64,000 nucleotides of DNA from Chitinophaga dinghuensis (GTDB lineage: Bacteria; Bacteroidota; Bacteroidia; Chitinophagales; Chitinophagaceae), in contig NZ_QLMA01000007.1 in assembly GCF_003259435.1 (NCBI RefSeq), forward strand, positions 310,001-374,000. The letters run 5' to 3'. Both the position numbers and the translations under genes were made by a program. Of the stretch, positions 36,159 through 45,655 are shown piece by piece. The notes below the pieces were generated by a model that did not search any database, was not told the origin of the DNA, and saw nothing but the letters and a program-made list of their open reading frames with translations. Position 1 is the first letter of the stretch; every line of letters begins with the position of its first letter.

Positions 36159-37094
36159 ATGTTATTGAATTTTGAATGGTTCCGTACTTTCAAAACCATT
36201 TATGAAACCGGCTCCCTCACCGCCACGGCCCAAGCCCTCTACGTTTCCCAGCCAGGGGTGAGTCTGCACCTCAATTCCCTCGAGTCTTATGTAGGCTATA
36301 AACTGTTTGACCGCACAGCCCGCAAAATGGTGCCCACAGAAAAAGCGAAAGTCTTGTATAACTACATCCTCGAAGCCGTCAACAGGTTGGAAGATGCGGA
36401 AGTACATTTTCATAAAACTTCAGAGGCCAACAAATCAAACATCTGTATTGGCATGTGCCTGGAAACATTCCAGTTTACCCTGGAACAGTATATTTCCACA
36501 TTGCCTTTCAATATCAATATCAAATTCGGGGAATACCCGGACATGCAGCACGACCTGGACAATGGCCTGCTGGACCTCATTATTACGCCACAAAAAGGGA
36601 ATCAGACCAATCTGGAGTACATTCCTTTTTCTAAAGAAAGAATTGTGCTGGTAGCAGGAGGGAAGCAGGATACGAAGGAGCTCAAAGCCCTGATCAAAGC
36701 GGGGAACATGCAGGATTTGGAAAACTGGCTGAAGGAACAAATCTGGTATACTACCGCTGCCGATATGGAAATCATGCGCAAATTCTGGTACCAGAATTTC
36801 AATAAGCATCCAGACTTCCGACCTAATTATATTGTACCCAATAAATGCTCGATTGTACGCTGTCTGAGCGATGGGAAAGGGTTTGCGGTAATCCCTGATT
36901 TCCTCTGTCGTCATGAACTGGATGCTGGAAAACTCAAACTGGCATGGATCGGCAACAAAGTGATGGAAAATACCCTTTACTTCGGTAAGCGTAAGAAAAC
37001 AATGTATGGCAAGGAAATAGGTATGATTGAAGCGCTATTCATGGAACAAGCAGCTGCATTCTCCAATTCAGACGCTGAATCAGCACTGGTATAA
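36159..37094 (+). CDS. LysR-family transcriptional regulator
   Basis: A 311-residue regulator. The winged helix-turn-helix (about 4-62) reads FKTIYETGSLTATAQALYVSQPGVSLHLNSLE, in parts, followed by YKLFDRTARK, as in LysR. A substrate-binding domain (about 90-300) follows. The effector is unknown. It is divergent from an MFS exporter, the standard LysR-target arrangement. Its stop is one nucleotide from the end of the convergent LytTR gene. Confidence 0.92.
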   Translation: MLLNFEWFRTFKTIYETGSLTATAQALYVSQPGVSLHLNSLESYVGYKLFDRTARKMVPTEKAKVLYNYILEAVNRLEDAEVHFHKTSEANKSNICIGMCLETFQFTLEQYISTLPFNINIKFGEYPDMQHDLDNGLLDLIITPQKGNQTNLEYIPFSKERIVLVAGGKQDTKELKALIKAGNMQDLENWLKEQIWYTTAADMEIMRKFWYQNFNKHPDFRPNYIVPNKCSIVRCLSDGKGFAVIPDFLCRHELDAGKLKLAWIGNKVMENTLYFGKRKKTMYGKEIGMIEALFMEQAAAFSNSDAESALV

Positions 37095-37095
37095 A

Positions 37096-37842
37096 TCAGA
37101 GCTGGAAGGAAGGATGTGTTTGTTGATAGTTCTTCAATGCCTGCGTAGTAGTGGAGCCGTAATGTCTTCCAATAGGAATATGGATACCATTGAGTTCAAT
37201 AGCATTGCTGTTGAACTTTTCTATTTTAGGAATCGACACGATGAAAGAGCGGTGAATCCTTACAAACATAGACTCCGGCAACTTTTCCTCCATCTCTGAA
37301 ATGGAATGATAAGTTTTGAAAACATCCTTGTTGGTATTGATCAGCAAATAATTCTTTTGTGATTCAAAAAACAGGATATCATCCAGGAAAATTTTCACCA
37401 TTTTTTTATCGCATTTGATAAAGATAAAAGGCGGCTCTTTTTCTGGAACTTCCTGTCGCGGTGCCGCTTCCATCAACTGTTTATCCAGTTTGATGAAACG
37501 GTGAATCGCTTTGAGGAATCTTTCAAAAGAAATGGGTTTCAGCAGAAAATCTACTGCATCCAGGTCAAATCCATCCACGGCATATTCTGCGTGAGCGGTC
37601 GTGAAAATCACATTGGGAGCTGGTGTCAGCGAACGGATGAAATCTACGCCGCTGATACCCGGCAAGTTAATATCGGTAAAGATGAGGTCAATTTTTTGCG
37701 TAGTCAGGCAACGCATCGCCTGGGTACCGCTGGTGAATGTACCTGCCAAATGCAACAGCTCTACACGGCTGATATAGGTGGCCAGCAGATCGGCGGCCGG
37801 TTTCTCATCTTCAATAATGATACAATTGATACTATGCGTCAT
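37096..37842 (-). CDS. LytTR-family response regulator
   Basis: A 248-residue regulator. The receiver domain has IIEDEKPAADLL, phosphoacceptor Asp57 in FTDINLPG, and KPISFERFLKAIH. A linker rich in charged residues (about 125-140) leads to the LytTR domain, with FIFIKCDKKMVKIFLDDILFFES and FVRIHRSFIVSI, read in parts. Its first 11 bp overlap the kinase gene. The pair is divergent from the starch-type locus starting at 39095. Confidence 0.92.
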   Translation of the reverse strand: MTHSINCIIIEDEKPAADLLATYISRVELLHLAGTFTSGTQAMRCLTTQKIDLIFTDINLPGISGVDFIRSLTPAPNVIFTTAHAEYAVDGFDLDAVDFLLKPISFERFLKAIHRFIKLDKQLMEAAPRQEVPEKEPPFIFIKCDKKMVKIFLDDILFFESQKNYLLINTNKDVFKTYHSISEMEEKLPESMFVRIHRSFIVSIPKIEKFNSNAIELNGIHIPIGRHYGSTTTQALKNYQQTHPSFQL

Positions 37843-38890
37843 GTGCTTCCAGTTTCAATTTCAAATACACAAAATAACTGTCCTCGTCTTGGGTAATTTT
37901 TAAGGTATATTGTTCGCCGTAAATTAAGTTTAAGCGCCGCTTTACATTTTCTAATCCCACACCGCCGCTACCACTCAGCTGCTGCCCGCTGTAACCCTTA
38001 ATGGCACTGTTTTCTATCTTCGCTGTCAGCCATTCCTGCTGTATAGAAATAGAAATGGTAATCCAGTTGTCGCCATGCTCATTAGGCATGCAATGCTTAA
38101 AACTGTTTTCCACGAAAGCCATTAAAATAAAAGGTTCCAGGTATTTGTTTTCCGGTTGTCCATCGATATGAAAACTTATTTGCTGCCGGTGTTCAAAACG
38201 TGCCTTTTGTAGAGAGATATAATCTTCCAGATACTGGATTTCCTTCTCTAATGGTATGAGTCGGGTGTTAATTTCATAAATAGAAAACCGCAACAGAGAA
38301 GACATTCGGGAAATGATCTCCGCAGATTCCGGAGAAGTAAATACCGTTTTCGCATAAAGCGTATTCAGTACATTGAAAATAAAATGCGGATGAAATTGAT
38401 TGCGTAAGATGATTAGCTCTGCCTGTGTTTTCTCTTCCGCCATCCGCATGGAACGATGCTGTTCCGTTACCCAGTTATAAAACAACTTCACAGAAAATGG
38501 AATCGTTACCACAAACTGTAACTTGATCACGCTGTAGATATAGGGCGAAATGCTTAATAGCGGCTCTTTTTGCCAATGAGTTAGGAAATATTCCAATATA
38601 AAAGTATTGTCAAGCCATCGTTGAATAACGGCAAAACTTAATATCAGCGGAATATAAATCAGAATGAAAAGCCAGACTTTCTTTTTAAAGAGAAATTGTT
38701 CCACCATGACTTCCAGCACAATGGTAACAAAGAGTACGCGCATAGGTAAACTGATTAACTCGGATGCAAATGCATTCCGGTAATCATGGTAAGGACCTGC
38801 CTGAATAAACCCGAAAAGTAGTACATAGAAGACCCAATAGATGGCATATACACTCTTCTTCCCCCATCTCGACCGCGGTATATCTATCAT
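37832..38890 (-). CDS. LytS-type sensor histidine kinase
   Basis: A 352-residue membrane kinase with four helices (about 15-140), a short coiled stretch, then the His_kinase domain with NQFHPHFIFNVLNTLY (His169). The HATPase domain has MAFVENSFKHCM and GGVGLENVKRRLNLIYG. It overlaps its response regulator by 11 bp. The 204-bp spacer to the divergent GH13 gene contains a 12-bp perfect palindrome. A role in controlling the sus-like genes is likely by position only. Confidence 0.92.
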   Translation of the reverse strand: MIDIPRSRWGKKSVYAIYWVFYVLLFGFIQAGPYHDYRNAFASELISLPMRVLFVTIVLEVMVEQFLFKKKVWLFILIYIPLILSFAVIQRWLDNTFILEYFLTHWQKEPLLSISPYIYSVIKLQFVVTIPFSVKLFYNWVTEQHRSMRMAEEKTQAELIILRNQFHPHFIFNVLNTLYAKTVFTSPESAEIISRMSSLLRFSIYEINTRLIPLEKEIQYLEDYISLQKARFEHRQQISFHIDGQPENKYLEPFILMAFVENSFKHCMPNEHGDNWITISISIQQEWLTAKIENSAIKGYSGQQLSGSGGVGLENVKRRLNLIYGEQYTLKITQDEDSYFVYLKLKLEAHDA

Positions 38891-38953
38891 AAGTGGCTGA
38901 AAAATTCCCGTTCAAGCTAAAGAATATTCATTAAACAACCATTTTTTTATACG

Positions 38954-38965
38954 AACGACGTCGTT
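38954..38965. promoter_or_regulatory. 12-bp perfect palindrome in the divergent kinase/GH13 spacer
   Basis: AACGACGTCGTT is a perfect 12-bp palindrome, 64 bp from the kinase start and about 130 bp from the GH13 start. The position suggests an operator. LytTR sites are usually direct repeats, so another regulator is possible. Confidence 0.4.
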
Positions 38966-39094
38966 TCTTATACTAAATACTAAAAATATGTCGACTGGTT
39001 TTTATGTAACGGCAAGAGGGTTGTCAGTATAAGGGATGCTAAGGATGACGCAGGTTTCCATAAATTGCCCCTCTGAAATTTTTAGTTCCACATT

Positions 39095-40948
39095 ATGATG
39101 AAGAAGCTGATCGCCGGACTATTCTTGTTATTTTCTGCATATGCTACCTATGCCGCGTCTCCTGAAATCTATCCAGTCAACTGGTGGACAGGAATGAAGA
39201 CGAACAAGTTGCAATTACTCCTTAAAAATAATGATGCTGATTTTAGCAAAGGTCAGTTGGCCATCAACTATCCAGGCGTAAATCTGCTGGCAGTACATAC
39301 CTTCGAAAATGGCAAATACCTCGCTGCCGATATTGAAATCACCGCTGCTGCCCAACCAGGCAATGTAGATTTCATCTATACTAAAAATGGTAAAAAATCA
39401 CATATATCCTGGCAGCTGAAAGCCAGGAAAGGTACACCGGGAAAGGATTTTGCTCAGGGTGTTTCTGCCGCGGATATGATTTACTTCCTAATGCCGGACC
39501 GCTTCAGCAATGGCGATACTACCAATGACCGCGTAAAAGGGATGCGGGATCAGTCGCTCAACCGGGCCGATTATTATGCCCGCCATGGCGGCGATTTCAA
39601 AGGTATCATCCAGCACTTGGATTACCTGGATCAGCTGGGCGTAACCGCCCTCTGGATGACGCCCGTAATGGAAAACGATATGCCTTCCCGTACGGAACAC
39701 GGCTACGCCATCACCAATCACTATAAAATAGATGCCCGTTATGGTGGGAACAATGGCTATAAGGAACTCTCTGACGCTTTACATCACAAAGGCATGAAAC
39801 TCGTACAGGACGCGGTATACAATCATACCGGCACCTGGCACTTTATTGTACAGGACCTGCCTTCAAAAGACTGGTTAAACCAATGGCCTACCTTCACAGG
39901 TACCAGCGCCAGAGAACAAGCGCTGTTCGATCCACACGCCTCCGCCATCGATAAAAAACTGATGACCGATGGCTGGTTTGTTAAGGAAATGCCCGACTGG
40001 AACCAACGTAACCCTTATGTAGCCAGCTTTATCATACAAAATGCCATCTGGTATGTAGAAGAATTTGGGGTAGACGCGATTCGGGTAGACACGTACATGT
40101 ACAATGATCTTCAGTTTGGGAACGACTGTAATGCCGCGCTGCTGCAGGAATATCCCCAGATCAGCATTTTCGGGGAAGTACTGGTGCAGAACACGCCTAA
40201 TCAAGTATACTTTGTAAAAAACAATATCAATACCGCTTTTAAAAGCAACCTACCAGGACTCTTAGATTTCCAATGCCTGTTCAATGGAATCGTACCTGCG
40301 CTGACACAGGAGCTGGGCTGGAATACCGGCGTAATACAACTGTACAACGTACTCAGTTATGATTATCTCTACCAGGACCCAACCAAAAATGTACTATTAC
40401 TCGACAACCACGATCTGAACCGATTTTTCTCCATTGTAAAAGAAGATGTAGCCAAACAGAAAATTGCCTATACCTGGCTGTTGACATGCAGAGGAATTCC
40501 ACAACTGTACTATGGCTCAGAAGTACTGATGAAAGGCGAAACCAAGCCGGATGGATTGGTACGACTGGATTTTCCCGGTGGCTGGAAAGAAGATACCCGC
40601 AGCGCCTTCACCGGAAAAGGAATGACCGCTGCCGAAACGGAAGTACAGGCGCTTGTAAAGAAACTGGGTACATATCGTAAAAATTCCGATGCATTGAAAT
40701 TCGGTAAGTTAATGCAATTTGCGCCCCGTGATGGCGTATACGTGTATTTCCGCTATACCGACCATCAGACAGTCATGTGTGTAATGAATACGGCGAAGGA
40801 AGCAAGGACTATAGATCTGACCCACTTCAACGAACGCACCGAAGGTTTCTCGGCTGCCAACAATATCATCACCGGTACTGCAATTAAACTGAATGGAAGT
40901 ATAGATATACCTGCCATGCAGGAAATGGTTTTTGAATTAAGCAAATAG
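39095..40948 (+). CDS. GH13 alpha-amylase-family enzyme (neopullulanase/cyclomaltodextrinase-like)
   Basis: A 617-residue exported enzyme (signal peptide about 1-20, ending YAAS). An N-terminal beta-sandwich (about 22-115) of the cyclomaltodextrinase type carries PVNWWTGMK. The GH13 barrel shows YFLMPDRFSNGD, DAVYNHTG, the nucleophile in DAIRVDTY, the acid in SIFGEV and the third catalytic Asp in LLDNHDLNRFF. A C-terminal beta domain ends the protein. This plan matches the SusA-type neopullulanase that cleaves starch, pullulan or cyclodextrins in the periplasm. It precedes SusC-SusD-SusE genes, so the region is a starch-type utilisation locus. Four 18-bp repeats lie between it and susC. Confidence 0.92.
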   Translation: MMKKLIAGLFLLFSAYATYAASPEIYPVNWWTGMKTNKLQLLLKNNDADFSKGQLAINYPGVNLLAVHTFENGKYLAADIEITAAAQPGNVDFIYTKNGKKSHISWQLKARKGTPGKDFAQGVSAADMIYFLMPDRFSNGDTTNDRVKGMRDQSLNRADYYARHGGDFKGIIQHLDYLDQLGVTALWMTPVMENDMPSRTEHGYAITNHYKIDARYGGNNGYKELSDALHHKGMKLVQDAVYNHTGTWHFIVQDLPSKDWLNQWPTFTGTSAREQALFDPHASAIDKKLMTDGWFVKEMPDWNQRNPYVASFIIQNAIWYVEEFGVDAIRVDTYMYNDLQFGNDCNAALLQEYPQISIFGEVLVQNTPNQVYFVKNNINTAFKSNLPGLLDFQCLFNGIVPALTQELGWNTGVIQLYNVLSYDYLYQDPTKNVLLLDNHDLNRFFSIVKEDVAKQKIAYTWLLTCRGIPQLYYGSEVLMKGETKPDGLVRLDFPGGWKEDTRSAFTGKGMTAAETEVQALVKKLGTYRKNSDALKFGKLMQFAPRDGVYVYFRYTDHQTVMCVMNTAKEARTIDLTHFNERTEGFSAANNIITGTAIKLNGSIDIPAMQEMVFELSK

Positions 40949-40967
40949 CCTTTAGGGTTTTGATGCC

Positions 40968-41038
40968 ACTTGTTATTATAGATTCACTTGTTTACTGATT
41001 TTACTTGTTATTACTGATTCACTTGTTATGATTGATTC
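40968..41038 (+). repeat. Four tandem 18-bp repeats upstream of the second susC-type gene
   Basis: Units at 40968-40985, 40986-41002 (17 bp), 41003-41020 and 41021-41038, consensus ACTTGTTATTACTGATTC. The array ends 28 bp before ATG 41067, in the 118-bp spacer after the GH13 gene. It may be a binding array, a promoter with repeated TTG elements, or a slippage-prone tract. Confidence 0.85.
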
Positions 41039-41066
41039 TTATTATCACCCAAATTCACACAACGTT

Positions 41067-44036
41067 ATGAAAAAGTTCTACAATCGGCTTTTCATGCCTG
41101 TATTGTTGCTGCTACTGTGCGCATTCACCGCGCAGGCGCAGGGACAAATCAGCGGGAAGGTAACCGATGCCGCCACCGGCGAATCCCTGCCGGGAGTGAG
41201 TATCCAGATCAAGGGTACCAGTCGCGGAACACAAACAAATGGCCAGGGCCACTATACCATTGGAGGAACAACCCCTGCCACCATACTCGTATACACTTTC
41301 ATGGGTAAGAAACCAGTGGAAATTACAGTAGGAGGGCAGACTACCATCGATGTAAAACTGGCTGATGATAAACACGACCTGATGGAAGCCGTGGTGATCG
41401 GTTATGGTACCCAGAAAAAGAAAGATGTAACGGGAAGTATCGCTACCATAACTACGAAAGACTTTCAGAAAGGAAGTATCCAAACCCCTGAACAACTGAT
41501 TCTGGGTAAAGTGGCTGGCGTCTCCATAACATCCAACAGCGGACAACCAGGCGTAGGTAGCACTATCCGCATCCGTGGCGGTTCTTCACTGAATGCCAGC
41601 AACGATCCGCTCTACGTAGTAGACGGAGTTCCTTTCAGCGGAGGCGGTATCAACGGCGCTCCTAATCCAATGGTACTGCTCAATCCTAATGATATTGAAA
41701 GCCTCACTATCATGAAAGATGCTGCTGCAACTGCCATCTATGGCTCCAGAGCATCCAACGGGGTGATAATGATCACAACTAAGAAAGGAACTTCCGGCAG
41801 AGCAAAAATCAATTTCAACACCAGCTTTGCTGTAGGTAAAATCAGTAAGAAAATTGACGTACTCTCTGCAGATGATTTTCGTAAATATGTAGACTCTCTT
41901 GGTACGCCTGCACAGAAAGCGCTGATGGGTAATGCCAGCACCGATTGGCAGAAAGAAATCTATCGTACCGGTATCACCACAGATAATAATCTTAGCATCA
42001 GTGGCGCGATTAAAAATATCCCTTACCGCGTGTCTGGTAACTTCATGAACCAGTCCGGTGTGCTGATCACAGATAACCTGAAACGCTCTTTCCTGAGCGT
42101 AAACCTGAACCCACAGTTCTTTGATAAACACCTGAAAGTGAATATCAGCGCGAAAGGCGCCATCACCAATGCGCATTACGCAAACCAACAGGCCATCATC
42201 AACGCAGTACAGTTCGATCCAACCCAACCGGTGTATGATTCCAGCAGTCCTTTCGGCGGTTACTTTGAATGGTATACAAAAGATGCTGCAGGCAACGTTA
42301 CGCTCAATCCAAATGCGCCAAGAAACCCTGTTTCCCTCATTCGCATGCAGGATAACAACTCTGAAGTAAAACGCAGCTACGGTAATATTGAACTGGATTA
42401 CAAATTCCATTTCCTGCCTGAACTGCGCGCCAATCTGAACCTGGGTTATGATGTATCCAGAGGCAGCGGCACTACCTTCGTACCTGCAAACGCCGGACAG
42501 GCCTATACCACAGCAGGTCAGAACAATCACTTCCTGCAAAAAATTAATAATAAAGTAGGTGAGTTCTACCTGAACTATAACAAAACTTTCCCTGGTATAA
42601 AATCAAACATCAACGCGCTCGCGGGTTATGGCTACTATGATAATGCCACTACCAACTATAACTACGCCAGCTTTAATGCCAAAGGAGATACTATCGTAGG
42701 GAGTATACCGAAGTTTCCTTTCGATATTCCAAGAAATACGCTCATCTCTTACTATGGCCGTCTGATCTATACCTTCGACGATAAATATATTGTACAAGGA
42801 TCGCTGCGTACAGATGGTTCCTCCCGCTTTGCAAAAGAAAACCGCTGGGGCGTTTTCCCTTCCGCTGCATTGACCTGGAGAATCAACAGAGAATCTTTCC
42901 TGAAAGAATCCAAAACGCTGAGCGATCTGAAACTGCGTCTGAGCTATGGTATTACCGGTAACCAGGATGGTATCGCCAACTACTCCTATATGGCAATCTA
43001 TTCTACCAGTTCCAATGCGAGCATGTATCAATTCGGCAACAACTGGTATAACATGCAGGCGCCTGCCGCTTACGATAAAAATATTAAGTGGGAACAAACG
43101 GCTACCTGGAACGGAGGACTCGATTTCGCGGTGCTCCAGGACAGGCTGAGAGGTAGTGTGGATGTGTATTATAAGAAGACAAAAAACCTGCTGAACACGG
43201 TGCCTATTCCAATTGGTTCCAACTTCAGCAACCAAATCCTCACCAACGTAGGTAATATCGAGAATAAAGGTATTGAACTGAACATCGGCGCTACGCCTAT
43301 CCAGAAAGGGAAACTGACCTGGGATGTGAATTTCAACCTTACCTATAACAACAACAAAATCACCAATCTGACGGCAGTTACAGATTCCAGCTTTGTTGGA
43401 AACCTGACCGGCGGCATCACGGGCGGTACTGGTCAGTCTATCCAGATCCACTCTGTAGGCTACAATACCTTCGCTTTCTATGTATACAAACAAGTATATG
43501 ATAAGAACGGTAAACCACTGGAAGGGGTATACGAAGATCTGAACGGAGATGGTATCATCAACCAGAAAGACATGTATCGCTATAAATCTCCGGCGCCAAA
43601 GGTATTCCTGGGCTTCAGCACACAGGTAACCTACGACCGCTGGACACTGAGCACTTCGCTCCGCGCCAGTCTGGGTAACTACATGTACAACAACGTTGCT
43701 TCCAACTTCGGCGTTAGAAGAAATATTTTGAACCCGCTGGGCCTCCTCAACAACAGTACAACGGATATCTACAATACCAACTTCTATAACAATCAATATC
43801 AGTCCGACTACTACGTGCAGAATGCGTCTTTCCTGCGTATGGACAACCTGACACTGGGGTATGACCTGGGCAGCCTGTTTAAAAATACAGGTCACCTGCG
43901 TCTGAACGCCACCTGCCAGAACGTATTTGTGATTACCAAATACAAAGGACTGGACCCTGAATTGAACGGCGGTATTGACTATAACTTATATCCAAGATCC
44001 AGAACATTTGTACTGGGAGCGAACCTGGAGTTTTAA
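41067..44036 (+). CDS. SusC-family TonB-linked outer-membrane transporter of a starch-type locus
   Basis: A 989-residue protein from ATG 41067, where the signal peptide starts (ending FTAQAQ). A longer frame from 41028 would begin inside the tandem repeats. It has the carboxypeptidase-like domain (ISGKVTDAATGESLPGV), the VVIGYGTQKK segment, plug motifs IRIRGGSSLNASNDPLYVVDG and DAAATAIYGSRASNGVIMITTKKG, read in parts, and a large barrel ending LGANLEF. It imports oligosaccharides held by the SusD partner. It is part of a GH13-SusC-SusD-SusE locus; maltooligosaccharide import is the family expectation. Confidence 0.93.
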   Translation: MKKFYNRLFMPVLLLLLCAFTAQAQGQISGKVTDAATGESLPGVSIQIKGTSRGTQTNGQGHYTIGGTTPATILVYTFMGKKPVEITVGGQTTIDVKLADDKHDLMEAVVIGYGTQKKKDVTGSIATITTKDFQKGSIQTPEQLILGKVAGVSITSNSGQPGVGSTIRIRGGSSLNASNDPLYVVDGVPFSGGGINGAPNPMVLLNPNDIESLTIMKDAAATAIYGSRASNGVIMITTKKGTSGRAKINFNTSFAVGKISKKIDVLSADDFRKYVDSLGTPAQKALMGNASTDWQKEIYRTGITTDNNLSISGAIKNIPYRVSGNFMNQSGVLITDNLKRSFLSVNLNPQFFDKHLKVNISAKGAITNAHYANQQAIINAVQFDPTQPVYDSSSPFGGYFEWYTKDAAGNVTLNPNAPRNPVSLIRMQDNNSEVKRSYGNIELDYKFHFLPELRANLNLGYDVSRGSGTTFVPANAGQAYTTAGQNNHFLQKINNKVGEFYLNYNKTFPGIKSNINALAGYGYYDNATTNYNYASFNAKGDTIVGSIPKFPFDIPRNTLISYYGRLIYTFDDKYIVQGSLRTDGSSRFAKENRWGVFPSAALTWRINRESFLKESKTLSDLKLRLSYGITGNQDGIANYSYMAIYSTSSNASMYQFGNNWYNMQAPAAYDKNIKWEQTATWNGGLDFAVLQDRLRGSVDVYYKKTKNLLNTVPIPIGSNFSNQILTNVGNIENKGIELNIGATPIQKGKLTWDVNFNLTYNNNKITNLTAVTDSSFVGNLTGGITGGTGQSIQIHSVGYNTFAFYVYKQVYDKNGKPLEGVYEDLNGDGIINQKDMYRYKSPAPKVFLGFSTQVTYDRWTLSTSLRASLGNYMYNNVASNFGVRRNILNPLGLLNNSTTDIYNTNFYNNQYQSDYYVQNASFLRMDNLTLGYDLGSLFKNTGHLRLNATCQNVFVITKYKGLDPELNGGIDYNLYPRSRTFVLGANLEF

Positions 44037-44053
44037 TAAAAATATTTAGCAAG

Positions 44054-45637
44054 ATGAAAAAGAACTTTCTCAAAATATGTGTCTTCGTAGCTGTTGCTGG
44101 TTTAAGCTCCTGTACTAAGGATCTGGACAGAATGCCTACGAATGCCACCACTTCTGAAGTGGCTTACAAAACCCTGGATGGTTACAAACAGGTACTGGCA
44201 AAAGTATACGGTAGTTTCGCATTGCCAGGAAATAATGGCACCGGTTCCTCCGACCTCGCAGGTATTGATCCTGGCCAGGCAGACTTCCTCCGGCTGTTCT
44301 GGAATGCACAGGAATTGCCTACAGAAGAAGCAGCCTGCGTATGGAACGATCCGGGTATTCCTGACTTCCATAACATGAACTGGACCAGCAACAACGTACT
44401 GCTGGCAGCATTATACAATCGTAGTCTCTTCCATGTTACCATCGCGAATGAATTCCTCCGCGAATCTACTGATGAGAAAATCTCATCCCGTGGCTTTACT
44501 GGTAAAGATGCGGACGATATACGTACCTTCCGCGCGGAAGCCCGCTTCCTGCGTGCCTTTGAATACTGGGTACTGATGGATCTGTTTGCGAATCCTCCAT
44601 TTGTAACAGAGAATGACCCTATCGGAAAATATATTCCTCCGCAAACAAACCGCACTGCGTTATTTAAATATGTGGAGTCTGAACTCCTGGCTATTGAACC
44701 ACTGGTTGTAAAAGCAAGGAATAACGAATATGCACGCGTAGACCAGGCAGCGGTTTGGTCGCTTCTGGCGCGACTCTACCTGAACGCGGAAGTATACCTT
44801 GGTAAAGGCAACGGAAAATATACTGAAGCGATCACTTATTCTTCCAAAGTAATCAATGCAGGCTATGCCCTGAAATCTGATTACAAAGGACTGTTCCTGG
44901 CGGATAATGATGTCAATAATCCGGAGATCATTCTGCCAATTGTATATGATGGCGTGAAAGTGCAGAATAATGGTGGTACTACTTTTATCATCAATGCAGC
45001 TATCAATGGCGATATGAATCCTGCTTCCTTTGGTGTTCCTGGCGGCGGTTGGGGTGGTAACAGATCTACAAAAGCGCTGCCCGACCTGTTTACAGACCAC
45101 AGTGGCGCTACCGATAAACGCGCCATGTTCTATGGAACCAAAGCAGATATTGATGATCCTGCACAATTTACAGATGGATTACGTGTGATTAAATATAGAA
45201 ACGTGACCTCCACCGGCGTAACGCCGCCGGCTCCTGGTGGCGCTTTCAGCTCTGTTGATTTTCCGTTATTCCGACTGGCAGAGCAATATCTGATCTATGC
45301 CGAAGCTGTAAAACGTGGCGGTGCAGGCGGCGATGAGAATACCGCAATCGGTTATCTGAATGCCTTACTGGAACGCGCCTACGGAAATAAATCTGCCGAT
45401 ATTACCGGTTACAACCTGGATTACATCCTGGCGGAGAGAGGTCGGGAATTATATTGGGAAGCTTTCCGTCGTTCTGATCTGATCCGTTTCGAAAAGTTCA
45501 CTGCTGGAACGTATGTATGGCCTTGGAAAGGCGGAATAAAAGAGGGTAGAGGAGTGGAGTCTTTCCGTACCATCTATCCGATTCCAGCTACGGACCTGAC
45601 TGCGAACCCATCGCTCAAACAGAACACCGGTTATTAA
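44054..45637 (+). CDS. SusD/RagB-family starch-type nutrient-binding lipoprotein
   Basis: A 527-residue lipoprotein: lipobox GLSSC with Cys20. The N-terminal segment KDLDRMPTNATTSEVAYKTLDGYKQVLAKVYGSF, read in parts, resembles the start of SusD proteins. TPR-like helices include FRAEARFLRAFEYW and a FPLFRLAEQYLIYAEA segment, with RGRELYWEAFRRSDLIRF near the end. It covers the SusC channel and binds glucans through aromatic residues. It lies 17 bp after susC. The order and size suit the starch-specific branch, but the ligand is not proven. Confidence 0.92.
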   Translation: MKKNFLKICVFVAVAGLSSCTKDLDRMPTNATTSEVAYKTLDGYKQVLAKVYGSFALPGNNGTGSSDLAGIDPGQADFLRLFWNAQELPTEEAACVWNDPGIPDFHNMNWTSNNVLLAALYNRSLFHVTIANEFLRESTDEKISSRGFTGKDADDIRTFRAEARFLRAFEYWVLMDLFANPPFVTENDPIGKYIPPQTNRTALFKYVESELLAIEPLVVKARNNEYARVDQAAVWSLLARLYLNAEVYLGKGNGKYTEAITYSSKVINAGYALKSDYKGLFLADNDVNNPEIILPIVYDGVKVQNNGGTTFIINAAINGDMNPASFGVPGGGWGGNRSTKALPDLFTDHSGATDKRAMFYGTKADIDDPAQFTDGLRVIKYRNVTSTGVTPPAPGGAFSSVDFPLFRLAEQYLIYAEAVKRGGAGGDENTAIGYLNALLERAYGNKSADITGYNLDYILAERGRELYWEAFRRSDLIRFEKFTAGTYVWPWKGGIKEGRGVESFRTIYPIPATDLTANPSLKQNTGY

Positions 45638-45655
45638 TCACACAAATTCCCAGTA

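Noticed and set aside
42603..43895. A 430-codon minus-strand frame inside the second susC gene.
   Set aside because: It is long only because of the codon bias of the real gene; no domain or start context supports it.
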